Origin: Weeksella massiliensis
Lineage (GTDB): Bacteria > Bacteroidota > Bacteroidia > Flavobacteriales > Weeksellaceae
DNA: 64,000 bases
Assembly (NCBI GenBank): GCA_000751595.1
Contig: CCMH01000005.1
Coordinates: 1 to 64,000, forward strand
Direction of reading: 5' to 3'
Shown piece by piece: positions 38,740 through 47,517 of the stretch (position 1 is the stretch's first letter; each line of letters opens with the position of its first letter). Below the pieces are notes generated by a model, which made no database searches, was not told the origin of the DNA, and was given only the letters and a program-made list of their open reading frames with translations. The translations under genes were made by a program, and so were the position numbers.

Positions 38740-39372
38740 TTACGATTCGATAATAAGACCATATTCAATGGCTAATTTTATCACCGAACTGAGGTTAGTT
38801 GTCTGAAATTTTTCGATGAGATTCTTGCGATGACTTTCTACTGTATGCGGGGTAATAAACAGTTTTTCTGCCATTTGATTGGTGGTTAAACCTTTAGCGG
38901 CTTCGGCAAGAATTTCTTTTTCTCGACGTGTAAGTTTCGGAATTTGATTGAGGCCATCTGCAGATTTCTTTTCTAAAATATAACGCGTTTGCTGGCATAG
39001 AAATTTTTTCCCGCTGTACACCGTTTCTATTCCTTCGACGATTTCAGCAACCGAAGCGTTTTTCTGAATATAGCCCAAAGCGCCCTCGGCAAGCGAACTA
39101 TTGATAACCGGAATTTCGTTATGGAAACTAATCATGATAATTTCGAGTAAATCATGCTTTTTTTTCAACGGTTTGATCAACTCAATACTATTTCGATCGA
39201 CCAAATTAATATCGAGCAAAAGAATGTCTATTTCGTTTTGCTCCAAACCTTCATCCATTTCTTGTAAATCCTTATAACAACCTACCACATCGATGTTGGG
39301 ATTGTTGCCTAAAATATTTTTCAATCCTTCGAGCAAGAGAGGATGATCGTCTGTAATCGCTACTTTTATCAT
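38740..39372 (-). CDS. NarL/FixJ-family response regulator
   Basis: A 210-residue regulator. The receiver domain at 1-120 has the acidic pocket D8-D9, phospho-acceptor D54 in LLLDINLVD and the T/S switch in IMISFHNE. A LuxR helix-turn-helix lies at about 145-205 (LTRREKEILAEAAKGLTTNQMAEKLFITPHTVESH). Its start overlaps the kinase stop by 4 nt, so it is coupled to the histidine kinase upstream. Targets are unknown. Confidence 0.94.
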   Translation of the reverse strand: MIKVAITDDHPLLLEGLKNILGNNPNIDVVGCYKDLQEMDEGLEQNEIDILLLDINLVDRNSIELIKPLKKKHDLLEIIMISFHNEIPVINSSLAEGALGYIQKNASVAEIVEGIETVYSGKKFLCQQTRYILEKKSADGLNQIPKLTRREKEILAEAAKGLTTNQMAEKLFITPHTVESHRKNLIEKFQTTNLSSVIKLAIEYGLIIES

Positions 39373-40049
39373 AATTTATTTATCGGAATTTGGATTTCTA
39401 TACTTGTACCAATATTGGGTTCGGACGTGATATTCATCTTACCTTTCAGAAACTGAATTCGTACTTCTATATTGTGAAAACCAGCTGTGTTTCTAATGTC
39501 TATTTGGGTAAGATCCATTCCTTTTCCACTGTCTTCAACGGTTAGGTTCAAGGTGTTTTGTTCTTGACTTATTTGTATGATGATTTCTGATGTTTGCGCA
39601 TGTTTGATGGCATTATTTACCAATTCTTGAATGATTCGATACACGATTAATTCTTGCTCCGCACTCAACGGATTTTGATAATTGATAAATTCTGTATGGA
39701 TCGTTAAACTTTTATTCGATACGCGTGAAGCAAAATCTTGTATCGCCACTTCTAATCCATATTTCATCAATAAATCGGGCATTAGATTATGGGCAACTCT
39801 CCTCAATTCTTCAACAGCACCGTCGAGTTGTTCGATCGATTTTGCAATTCCATCTTCAACTTTATCTTGTTTCTGAAAATCTAAAAAAGACAATTGATGT
39901 TTGGTTCCCGACAATAATCCACCCAAACCATCGTGTAAATCACGCGCCAAGCGGCCTCGCTCTTGTTCTTGACCATCGAGAAGGGCAGTAAGCGTAGAAA
40001 TTTTAGAGTTTTTGTTTTTCCTTTTCCAATGCCAAAGAATGCAACTCAT
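39369..40049 (-). CDS. Histidine kinase catalytic part (HisKA_3-HATPase), separated by frameshift
   Basis: A 226-codon frame encoding the kinase core: dimerisation helix with phospho-acceptor His in ERGRLARDLHDGLGG, N box ELVNNAIKHAQ, and G boxes VEDSGKGMDL and GTSIEIQIP. The apparent start (MSCILWHWKRKNKN) is out of frame over the end of the TPR gene and not kinase-like. Family resemblance begins at NSKISTLTALLDGQEQ. The true N-terminus is almost certainly the TPR-membrane part encoded by the overlapping upstream frame; see that entry. Confidence 0.85.
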   Translation of the reverse strand: MSCILWHWKRKNKNSKISTLTALLDGQEQERGRLARDLHDGLGGLLSGTKHQLSFLDFQKQDKVEDGIAKSIEQLDGAVEELRRVAHNLMPDLLMKYGLEVAIQDFASRVSNKSLTIHTEFINYQNPLSAEQELIVYRIIQELVNNAIKHAQTSEIIIQISQEQNTLNLTVEDSGKGMDLTQIDIRNTAGFHNIEVRIQFLKGKMNITSEPNIGTSIEIQIPINKL

Positions 40050-41688
40050 CGCGTTGCTTCATCAAATTCGCACGTTGCTTATAAGCATATAGTAACGCCA
40101 AAATTAGCACGATAAAGATGAGGATGAAAATGATATAATAGGTATTGATTTTTTCTTTGAATGCTAAAAGCTTTTTATAAGTATTGAGATCATTATTTTT
40201 TTGAAGGGTTTCTAGTTTTGCTAAACGCAATTGTTGCTCTTTCTTTTCGGATTGCAACTCCGTGAACTTCAATTTTTCGCGCTGATTTTCTTCTACCAAT
40301 TTCAGGTTGTTATACACTTGTTCTCTTTGTTCTCGCAGAATATTTATCAGCTTAATTTGTTGCGCTTTTTTATCACTTTCTAATTGTAGTTTGATGTATT
40401 TTTGTTCTTGTCTTTCTCGATCAAACTGAGATTCTAATCGTTTGGTAATATCCAATTTTTCCTGATCATAAACGCTTCTATATTTGTCAACATAACTTTT
40501 ATAGTACATCAACGCTTCCTTATAATTGCCTTGTGCTTCACTTATTTTTGATAAAGATTCGAGAATCGAAAGTTCTACATTTTCATCTTTCAGAGGACTT
40601 TTTCCTAATTCTACCGAAGCTTTTAGGAAATACGATTTTGCCAAATCATAATTATCATTGAGAATTGCCAACTCTGCCAAAATCCCAAAGGACGACGCGA
40701 TATGAATTGCATTGCCCGTTTTTATACTTTCTACATTTGCCAATAACGCATAATGTCGGGCTTTATCAAGATCAAAACTTACATACAAATTCGCCAAGTT
40801 GATTGCGGCAAACGAAAGATTGCTTTGGTCGAACATCGAATCAGAATTTTTATTGTAAGTCGAAATTGCCAACAAATAATAATGCTCTGTTTTTTCACGC
40901 CATTCGAGGTTATTTGGTTGTTGCATATATTTTTGTTCATAGACATAGCCCATGCGCATATAAGCCTCAAAAATTAAATTCGGATCGTTTTGTTTTGATG
41001 CTAATAACAGAAATTGTTTGCTGTATTTTTCTTCGAGTTGATATTCGTGTAAATTTCCGTAAATTATCGATAACTCTTTCACTGTTACCGCATAGCGATT
41101 GTATAGCATAGACGAGGTCGGAGAATTGTCGAAAAATTCTATCGCTTTTAGATAAGCGGAAACCGCAGCCGTAATCTTGTTATTTCTGGTCAAAATCCAA
41201 CCTTTGGCATATTCTACATATCCTTTTGCTTCGTTGTTTTTGGTCAGAAGACTATAATGTTTTGCAGATTCTAAACTTTTTTGCGACTCGATTATCTGAT
41301 TATCCAACCGAAAAGTCATCGCTTGCACCGCATACAAAATCGTTGCGTATTGTCCGTCGGATTGTTTTTTAGCCGAAAGTATATTTTCATTCAAAATCGA
41401 AAAAGCCTTCTCTTTCTGATGATTGTAAAAGAGAATTTGCACATATTTTCCTGTTATATTCAGCCTTTCTATACTTCCTGCTTTCGTAGAATAATATTGA
41501 TTTTCGATTTCTATATTTTGAGCTTTCACAACACTCGGACAACAAAATAATAGAAACATCAACAATAGAAAATGTTGTAAGCAAAGCTGTAAGAACGATT
41601 TGGGTAGAATGAACGTTTTCTCCAAAAAAAAATTATTTTTTATTTTGAAGGTTTTTCTTTTAAAAAGGGAAGAAAAAAGTTCTTTCAA
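40003..41688 (-). CDS. TPR sensor and membrane part of a split histidine kinase
   Basis: A 561-residue frame with an N-terminal signal or membrane segment (about 30-55, LLLMFLLFCCPSVVKAQ) and tetratricopeptide-like helices (about 60-390). A charged coiled coil (400-505) and a transmembrane helix (YYIIFILIFIVLILALLYAY, about 520-540) follow, and it ends DELHSLALEKEKQKL. It stops at 40003 just after an A5 tract (minus strand, 40009-40013). Removing one A joins EKEKQ to NSKISTLTALLDGQ of the kinase frame, giving a normal TPR-TM-histidine kinase of about 770 residues. Confidence 0.85.
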   Translation of the reverse strand: MKELFSSLFKRKTFKIKNNFFLEKTFILPKSFLQLCLQHFLLLMFLLFCCPSVVKAQNIEIENQYYSTKAGSIERLNITGKYVQILFYNHQKEKAFSILNENILSAKKQSDGQYATILYAVQAMTFRLDNQIIESQKSLESAKHYSLLTKNNEAKGYVEYAKGWILTRNNKITAAVSAYLKAIEFFDNSPTSSMLYNRYAVTVKELSIIYGNLHEYQLEEKYSKQFLLLASKQNDPNLIFEAYMRMGYVYEQKYMQQPNNLEWREKTEHYYLLAISTYNKNSDSMFDQSNLSFAAINLANLYVSFDLDKARHYALLANVESIKTGNAIHIASSFGILAELAILNDNYDLAKSYFLKASVELGKSPLKDENVELSILESLSKISEAQGNYKEALMYYKSYVDKYRSVYDQEKLDITKRLESQFDRERQEQKYIKLQLESDKKAQQIKLINILREQREQVYNNLKLVEENQREKLKFTELQSEKKEQQLRLAKLETLQKNNDLNTYKKLLAFKEKINTYYIIFILIFIVLILALLYAYKQRANLMKQRDELHSLALEKEKQKL

Positions 41689-41938
41689 TGCTGGATTTTA
41701 TTCGAAATGCTAAAAATACAATTTGTATAGGATTTTTATGCTCCCTATAATCAGTGATTTTTCCGAAGATTATATTGGATTTAATATCATTTTGGGTACG
41801 GGTTAATAGGTTCAATACAAATTAATTAGTAATTGTTAATGTTGGGATTAACGATTCATTGGGAAGATTTGCCTTTTATTTTTCGTAAATTTATCAGTCA
41901 AAAAATAAAATAAATAGAAAAAGTTAAGATCAATATTT

Positions 41939-42646
41939 ATGAAAATTGAAATTTGGAGTGACATCATGTGTCCTTTTTGTTATATAGGAAAACGCAATTT
42001 CGAGCTTGCAATGCAAGATTTTAAAGGTAAAAATCATGTAGAAATCGAATGGAAAAGTTTTCAATTAGATCCCACTTTGCCAGACGTTGCAGTTGATTCA
42101 CAAGCCGAATATTTAGAAAAACGTAAAGGCATGTCGGCAGAACAAGTCGAAGGAATGTTGCAACATATTACCCAATCGGCAAAAGCTGTTGGTCTTGATT
42201 ATCAGTTGGATAAAGCGATTATGGTAAACTCTTTCAAAGCGCATCGATTGATCCAAAAAGCTAAAGAAAAAAATGCAGGTGATACAGCAGAAGAAGTTTT
42301 CTTTCAGGCTTTTTTCATCGATTCTAAAAATATTGCAGACCTTGAAGTGCTTTCACAATTAGGAAAAGAAATTGGATTGTCGCAAGCCGAAATTGATGAA
42401 GCTTTGTCCGATGATCGGTTTGCTTACTTGGTGAATCAAGATATTCAAGAAGCTCAGAATTTGGGTGTTAATGGAGTTCCTTTTTTTGTAATAGATCGAA
42501 AATACGGAATTTCAGGCGCTCAACCATCACAAGCTTTTACACAAACCATAGAAAAAGCATTCGCTGAATGGCGAGAAAAAAATCCAGAAACCAAACTCGA
42601 AATTTCTACCGGAGAGCAATGTTCTATCGATGGAAAATGCGAATAA
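41939..42646 (+). CDS. DsbA-family oxidoreductase (FrnE-like)
   Basis: A 235-residue cytoplasmic thioredoxin-superfamily protein without signal peptide. The redox motif C11-P-F-C14 is in SDIMCPFCYIGKRNFE. An inserted helical domain follows (about 60-150), and the cis-Pro loop GVNGVPFFVIDRKYGISGAQ is conserved. It is close to FrnE/2-hydroxychromene-2-carboxylate isomerase-like disulfide oxidoreductases linked to oxidative stress. Two further Cys at the C-terminus (CSIDGKCE) recall the extra redox pair of FrnE. A terminator follows. Confidence 0.92.
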   Translation: MKIEIWSDIMCPFCYIGKRNFELAMQDFKGKNHVEIEWKSFQLDPTLPDVAVDSQAEYLEKRKGMSAEQVEGMLQHITQSAKAVGLDYQLDKAIMVNSFKAHRLIQKAKEKNAGDTAEEVFFQAFFIDSKNIADLEVLSQLGKEIGLSQAEIDEALSDDRFAYLVNQDIQEAQNLGVNGVPFFVIDRKYGISGAQPSQAFTQTIEKAFAEWREKNPETKLEISTGEQCSIDGKCE

Positions 42647-42684
42647 GAAAAAGGTTGGGTTTCAATAGAAAACAACTAAAATGG

Positions 42685-42720
42685 AAAATCGGAAGCAACT
42701 TTTTGCTCCGATTTTTTTTA
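42685..42720 (+). terminator. Terminator of the DsbA-like gene
   Basis: AAAATCGGAAGCAA and TTGCTCCGATTTT pair around a short loop with one bulged base, followed by T8. Confidence 0.8.
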
Positions 42721-42858
42721 TTAATGAAAGTTTTCGGTAGAATATTTTTCCCTTGATTTTAATGGTTATTTAACACCTAAAACACCTTTTATCCTACCAA
42801 AAAGTAGTAAATTGATAGAAAATTTGATTTCACTATAAGAAAGACTTAAAACAAAAAT

Positions 42859-44667
42859 ATGTTAGGAAATATTAAAAATGTAACCGTTGCCGGCAGTGGC
42901 GTTTTGGGCTATCAAATTACTTTTCAGACTGCTTTTCATGGATTTCATGTTACGGTGTATGATATTAATGAGGACGTTTTGAATAAAGCAAAAGCCAAAT
43001 TCGAGGAGCTGGCTCAAAGTTATAGAACGGATATGAAGGCGACGGATGACCAAATCAATGCAACAAAGGAAAATTTAACGTATTCATCCGATTTGGAAAA
43101 AGCTGTAGCAGAGGCCGATTTACTCATCGAGGCGGTTCCAGAAAACATTCAAATCAAAACAGAATTTTATCAGCAATTGGCAAAAGTTGCGCCCGAGAAA
43201 ACCATTTTCGTAAGTAACTCGTCTACATTATTACCAAGTCGTTTCGCTAAAGTTACCGGAAGACCCGAAAAGTTTCTGAATCTCCATTTTGCAAATCAAA
43301 TTTGGCTACACAACACAGCCGAAATTATGGCGCATCCTACAACTCAAGATGAGGTAAAAAAAGCGATAGAACAATTTGCCAAAAACATTGGTATGGTTCC
43401 GATTATCGTGAAAAAAGAAGTGCCGGGTTATATTCTCAATTCGATGCTCAATCCGTTTCTGAATGCGGCTTTGCAGTTGTGGATAGGGAAATTTACTACG
43501 GCAGATTTTATCGATAAAACTTGGATGAAAGGAACCGGTGCGCCTTATGGTCCGATGGCTTTGTACGATGTTGTGGGGCTTACCACGCCATATAATATTT
43601 ACAAACTACAGGTCGAAAAAGGAAAAAAAGACGATCAAAAAGTGGTGGATATTCTCGAGTCAACTTTCATCAAACCTCATAAATTAGGAGTTTCTACGGG
43701 AGAAGGTTTTTATACGTATCCTAATGCTGCATGGCAACAAAAAGATTTTTTAGCTGTGCCGAAAGCCGATTTATCGAAAATAAACATCCAAAAAGTAGTG
43801 GTTGCCGGAAGTGGCGTTTTAGGATTGCAAATTGCGGCGCAAACTGCTTTTTATGGGTTTGATACCGTGATTTACGATCTGAAAGAAGAGGCGTTAAAGG
43901 AAGCACAAACTCGTTTCGAAACCTTATTGTCAGAATATCAAGAACTTTTGCAAGCAACCGAAAATCAGATCGAACAAACACGTGCACATTTAGAATTTAG
44001 TCATGACTTAGAAAAAGCTCTTCAAGAGGCCGATTTATTGATAGAATCGGTTCCAGAAAGTTTAGAAATTAAAGAAAGTTTTTGGCAAGAAGCGGCAAAA
44101 TTTGCACCGGAGAAAACCATTTTTGCGAGTAATTCTTCGACCTTGTTGCCGAGTCAAATCAAAGATTTTACGGGTCGTGCCGATCGCTATATTCATTTGC
44201 ATTTTGCCAATCATATCATGATCCGAAATATGGCAGAAATTATGGGTTCAAGCGATACAGATCCAGAAGTATTTACTGAAATAGTAGCGTTTGCAAAAGC
44301 TATCAATATGTTGCCTATCGAACTGAAAAAAGAAAAAGCAGGCTATGTTCTCAATTCGCTTTTGGTGCCTCTTTTGGTTGCAGGCCTTTCGTTGTGGGCA
44401 AATGACGTGGCGGATCCGGAAACGATTGATAAAACGTGGATGATTGCGACCGGTGCGACATTTGGTCCGATGGCAATTCTGGATATGAACGGAATGAATA
44501 CCAATTATAATGTACTGAAAAATAGTCCAGCCGAGTTTATGCAAAATCTTGCGCATAAATTGAAAACCGAATTTATAGACAAAGGAAAATTGGGGCAACA
44601 ATCGGGTGAAGGATTTTATCAATATCCGAATCCGAAGTGGCAACAAAAAGATTTTCTGAAAGCCTAA
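42859..44667 (+). CDS. Tandem duplicated 3-hydroxyacyl-CoA dehydrogenase
   Basis: A 602-residue protein made of two homologous units (about 1-305 and 312-602). Each has an NAD site (VTVAGSGVLGYQITFQTAF; VVVAGSGVLGLQIAAQTAF), an NSSTLLPS loop, a catalytic-region HFAN block and a C-terminal helical domain with GEGFY-YPN-WQQKDFL. Both halves keep the motifs, so two active sites in one chain are plausible. Single-unit members are NAD-dependent 3-hydroxyacyl-CoA or 3-hydroxybutyryl-CoA dehydrogenases. Fusion after duplication is seen directly from the internal repeat. It stands alone, without beta-oxidation partners nearby. Confidence 0.88.
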   Translation: MLGNIKNVTVAGSGVLGYQITFQTAFHGFHVTVYDINEDVLNKAKAKFEELAQSYRTDMKATDDQINATKENLTYSSDLEKAVAEADLLIEAVPENIQIKTEFYQQLAKVAPEKTIFVSNSSTLLPSRFAKVTGRPEKFLNLHFANQIWLHNTAEIMAHPTTQDEVKKAIEQFAKNIGMVPIIVKKEVPGYILNSMLNPFLNAALQLWIGKFTTADFIDKTWMKGTGAPYGPMALYDVVGLTTPYNIYKLQVEKGKKDDQKVVDILESTFIKPHKLGVSTGEGFYTYPNAAWQQKDFLAVPKADLSKINIQKVVVAGSGVLGLQIAAQTAFYGFDTVIYDLKEEALKEAQTRFETLLSEYQELLQATENQIEQTRAHLEFSHDLEKALQEADLLIESVPESLEIKESFWQEAAKFAPEKTIFASNSSTLLPSQIKDFTGRADRYIHLHFANHIMIRNMAEIMGSSDTDPEVFTEIVAFAKAINMLPIELKKEKAGYVLNSLLVPLLVAGLSLWANDVADPETIDKTWMIATGATFGPMAILDMNGMNTNYNVLKNSPAEFMQNLAHKLKTEFIDKGKLGQQSGEGFYQYPNPKWQQKDFLKA

Positions 44668-44677
44668 GAATGTTTGG

Positions 44678-44714
44678 ATAATGCACTGAGAAATGAGTTT
44701 TTTTAGTGCATTAT
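44678..44714. terminator. Hairpin between convergent genes
   Basis: ATAATGCACT (44678-44687) and AGTGCATTAT (44705-44714), 10-bp stem, 17-nt loop, weak T tail. It overlaps the stop of the AraC remnant. Confidence 0.6.
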
Positions 44715-45217
44715 TCTTTTTTTAGGGAAGATAAAGCTCGATTTCGTTTCTTTTTATAATAATGAGAAAGATGACTTTCGTCTGTGAAACCAAATTCAAA
44801 AGCGATTTGTTTGATGGTGTTTTCTCCCATTTCCATTCGCTTTTCAATCAATTTTAGTCGATATTCATCAATATATTCTCGTAACGATATTTCGAAATTC
44901 CGCTTGAAATAATGACTAAAATAATGCGGAGAAATATTGAAATGCAAAGCCATTTTTTGGATTCGAATTCTTTTAGGGTGGTAAATATTTTGATGCAAAT
45001 ACGTGATAATATCTTCTTTTTTTAGACTGCTATTTTGCAACTCAATATTCATTTTTTTAGCCGTTTCGATGATCAAACCAAAGATAGCCAGCAATTGAAA
45101 AAAGATAAAAGATTCGTTTTGTTCCTTTTTTGCGTAGGCTTGTAGGATACCCAAAATTATGTCTGGCCAGATGGATTGGCTTACAAAAATGGTTATTTGT
45201 ACGTTACCCTTGGACAA
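44711..45217 (-). pseudogene. 5'-truncated AraC-family regulator
   Basis: The frame encodes 168 residues, of which about 150 are regulator. The AraC DNA-binding domain (two helix-turn-helix units) is complete at the C-terminus (IRIQKMALHFNISPHYFSHYFK and IKQIAFEFGFTDESHLSHYYKK). The N-terminal cupin effector domain (about 120-130 residues) is missing. The first 20 or so codons (MSKGNVQITIFVSQSIWPD) are antisense to a fragment of another gene, so the gene was cut by a deletion at about 45.14-45.15 kb. Confidence 0.8.
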
Positions 45218-45304
45218 TGGAATCGTTTGGCGAGTTTCAATAACGGAAAAGATCTAAGAGTTCCTCCGTATTTGGTGATGAAAGTAAAAGTAAACAAAGA
45301 TTAA
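45146..45304 (+). pseudogene. 3' fragment of a royal-jelly/SMP-30-like gene
   Basis: Read on the plus strand this gives DTQNYVWPDGLAYKNGYLYV, TLGQWNRLASFNNGKDLRVP and PYLVMKVKVNKD before TAA at 45302. This is the C-terminal end of an L-dopachrome tautomerase-related (major royal jelly/SMP-30) beta-propeller. The upstream 300 or so codons are absent and the frame meets a stop at 45143. It ends 24 nt before the aldo/keto reductase, with which it once probably formed an operon. Confidence 0.75.
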
Positions 45305-45328
45305 AAAAACAATAAAAAACAGAAGAAT

Positions 45329-46168
45329 ATGATTGATAAATTAACGTTAAATGATGGAAATAAGTTGCCCAAATTAGGTTTTGGCACCTATAAAGCAACT
45401 GAGCAAGAAGGGGTAGAAAGCGTGAAATTCGCATTAGAAAATGGCTACCGATTACTAGATACAGCAGCAAAATATGAAAATGAAACCGCTGTAGGGAAAG
45501 GAATCAAGGAAAGTGGTGTTGACCGAAAAGAGATTTTTTTGACTACAAAAGTTTGGCGAGAAAATTTAGGATATGACAAAGCCAAAAAAGCTTGCGAAGA
45601 TTCTCTTCAAAAACTTCAACTAGATTATATCGATTTGTATTTGATTCATTGGCCGGCTAATGCAAAGAATTTCGATAATTGGCAAGAAGTAAATGCCGAA
45701 ACTTGGCGGGCACTAGAAGATATGCAGCAAGAAGGAAAAGTGAAATCGATTGGAGTAAGTAATTTTTGGGTTGAACATTTAGAAGCGCTTTTAGAAAACG
45801 CAAAAGTTGTTCCTGCTGTCAATCAACTAGAATTCCATCCAGGATATTGGCAAAAAGATGTTACCGAATTTTGTAAAAAACACAATATTGTGGTAGAAGC
45901 TTGGTCGCCTTTGGCAAGAGGAAAAGTTTTCGGAAACGAACTTTTACAGTCTATTGCAGATCATCATCAAAAATCCGTATCACAGATTACATTGCGTTGG
46001 ATTATTCAGATGGGCGCCGTTCCAATTCCAAAATCAACAACCAAAGAACGTATTTTAGAAAATTTAGAAGTGTTCGATTTTCAGTTGGATGATGAGGAAG
46101 TCGAAAAAATATGTCAAATTCCAGAAATGGGATTCAGTGGTGAATTACCAAACGAATGGACATTGTAA
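45329..46168 (+). CDS. Aldo/keto reductase
   Basis: A 279-residue (alpha/beta)8 NADPH-dependent reductase close to the 2,5-diketo-gluconate reductase/YvgN group. The tetrad region is visible as D and Y in RLLDTAAKYENE, K in FLTTKVW and H in LYLIHWPAN. The cofactor signature IPKSTTKERILENLEVFDF is near the C-terminus. The gene appears intact although flanked on both sides by deletion-damaged genes, so its original promoter may have been lost or replaced. Confidence 0.93.
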   Translation: MIDKLTLNDGNKLPKLGFGTYKATEQEGVESVKFALENGYRLLDTAAKYENETAVGKGIKESGVDRKEIFLTTKVWRENLGYDKAKKACEDSLQKLQLDYIDLYLIHWPANAKNFDNWQEVNAETWRALEDMQQEGKVKSIGVSNFWVEHLEALLENAKVVPAVNQLEFHPGYWQKDVTEFCKKHNIVVEAWSPLARGKVFGNELLQSIADHHQKSVSQITLRWIIQMGAVPIPKSTTKERILENLEVFDFQLDDEEVEKICQIPEMGFSGELPNEWTL

Positions 46169-46215
46169 AAAATTATTGATACAATGAAATACTTAACAAA
46201 CTTAAATATAAAAAC

Positions 46216-47102
46216 ATGAAAAAATTATTAAAATCCTTAGGGGTTCTGCTTTTGGTGGCCACTGTGATGAGTTGTCAATCCAAAAATAAGGACAAAAAAA
46301 CTACGGCATCACAAGAAAAACCTACAACAGGAAAGCAGTTGTATAAAAATGCTACCCTAATTTCCGGAAACGGCGATGATGCTAAAGTAACTGACTTTTT
46401 GGTAGAAAACGGAAAAATTGTAAAAGTAGGTGAAAACTTATCCGATCAAGAGGCAATATTTTGAGCGATTTGCAACAGCTGGTAAAAGATGGTGTTGATA
46501 TTGTGGTACACAGTATTCGAGATCAAATTATCGATGATGCCACACTTAAAGGAATGAAAGCAAAAGGCGTAACTTATATCCCAACCCTTTCGTTGGATGA
46601 GTTTGCTTACATCTATGCTAAAAAACCAGAATGGATGAACAATGAGTTCTTCAAAAAATCTTTAGAACCAGGAGTTTATGATAAAATCACCTCACAAGCC
46701 TACCAAGATGAGTTGAAAAATAATCCGCTATTTGAAACCAATGTCAAAGCTTTTCAAACCTCTTTGGCGAATGTAAAAAGAGTGTACGATGCCGGAATTC
46801 CAGTGGCTTTTGGTACAGATTCTGGTGCGATGTTTTTAAGAGCGCAAGGTTTTAGTGAACATCTCGAAATGCAACTTTTGGTAGAAGCGGGTTTAACGCC
46901 TAATCAAGTGATTACTATCGCGACAAAAAATGCTGCAAAAGTAATTGGTATCGATAAAGATTACGGTACTTTAGAAGCAGGAAAAGTAGCAGATTTCATT
47001 GTTTTGGATGCGAATCCGTTAAATGATATCAAAAATTCTGAGAAAATAAATGCAGTTTATAAAGTAGGAAAAGAAGTTTCTAAAGGTCCGTTAGCAAAAT
47101 AA
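46216..47102 (+). pseudogene. Amidohydrolase with internal deletion and frameshift
   Basis: The first frame (46216-46464) encodes a lipoprotein signal (VATVMSCQSK) and the amidohydrolase N-terminal strand region (KNATLISGNGDDAKVTDFLV, ENGKIVKVGENL). It then shifts frame about 46440-46452. From there to 47102 the other frame encodes NILSDLQQLVKDGVDIVVHS... to VADFIVLDANPL, the C-terminal third. The roughly 200 central residues with the metal-binding HxH motif are missing. The product cannot be an active hydrolase. It lies 47 nt after the aldo/keto reductase gene. Confidence 0.85.
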
Positions 47103-47132
47103 TTAGCTAAAATTTCAACCTGAAAATAATTG

Positions 47133-47160
47133 AAAAGCTCTACTTTAGTAGAGCTTTTTT
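47133..47160 (+). terminator. Terminator of the amidohydrolase remnant
   Basis: AAAAGCTCTACT (47133-47144) and AGTAGAGCTTTT (47147-47158), nearly perfect hairpin with T tail. Confidence 0.85.
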
Positions 47161-47183
47161 TATGATAAGCTTACAAAGATAAC

Positions 47184-47517
47184 TATATTTGGCACAGCAT
47201 TCGCTAGGTAGAATTGTTTATCAAACAGAGAAAATAAATCTAAAAATATAACCGCCACCTGTTTTATCTAAATAGAACCAGCATACAAAACAGGGTATTG
47301 CGGAGCTTGGTTCTATGCGGGTTCGATTCCCAATTTGCGTGGTCGCGCGGCATTTTGCCATTTGTACCATTATGTGTAAAAAGGGAAGAGTGGACGTTCG
47401 TTCATCGAGAAAAAGTTTGCAAATTGTAGGATACCGTTGGATTTCTCAACTCAATACAATTTCCCTTGATTTCGATTTCTTCCCTTATTTTTTTAATTTT
47501 ATTAATCAGAAAAAGAG
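47184..47517 (+). other. Non-coding region with pseudoknot potential and a tRNA T-arm-like motif
   Basis: No credible gene lies between 47103 and 47517. It holds an exact TAnnTTTG box (TATATTTG, 47184-47191), then interleaved inverted repeats: CCTGTTTT (47258-47265) with AAAACAGG (47287-47294), CCGC (47252-47255) with GCGG (47300-47303), and ATAGAACCA (47272-47280) with TGGTTCTAT (47308-47316), an H-type pseudoknot order. GGGTTCGATTCCC (47319-47331) follows, identical to a common tRNA T-arm. No full tRNA can be folded, because acceptor and T-stem partners do not match. It could be a structured leader of the SPFH gene, a decayed tRNA or att remnant, or chance. Confidence 0.5.

Noticed and set aside
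47300-47345. Functional tRNA gene
   Set aside because: Only the T-loop and three stem pairs match; no acceptor partner, anticodon arm or D arm can be found within 75-90 nt upstream.
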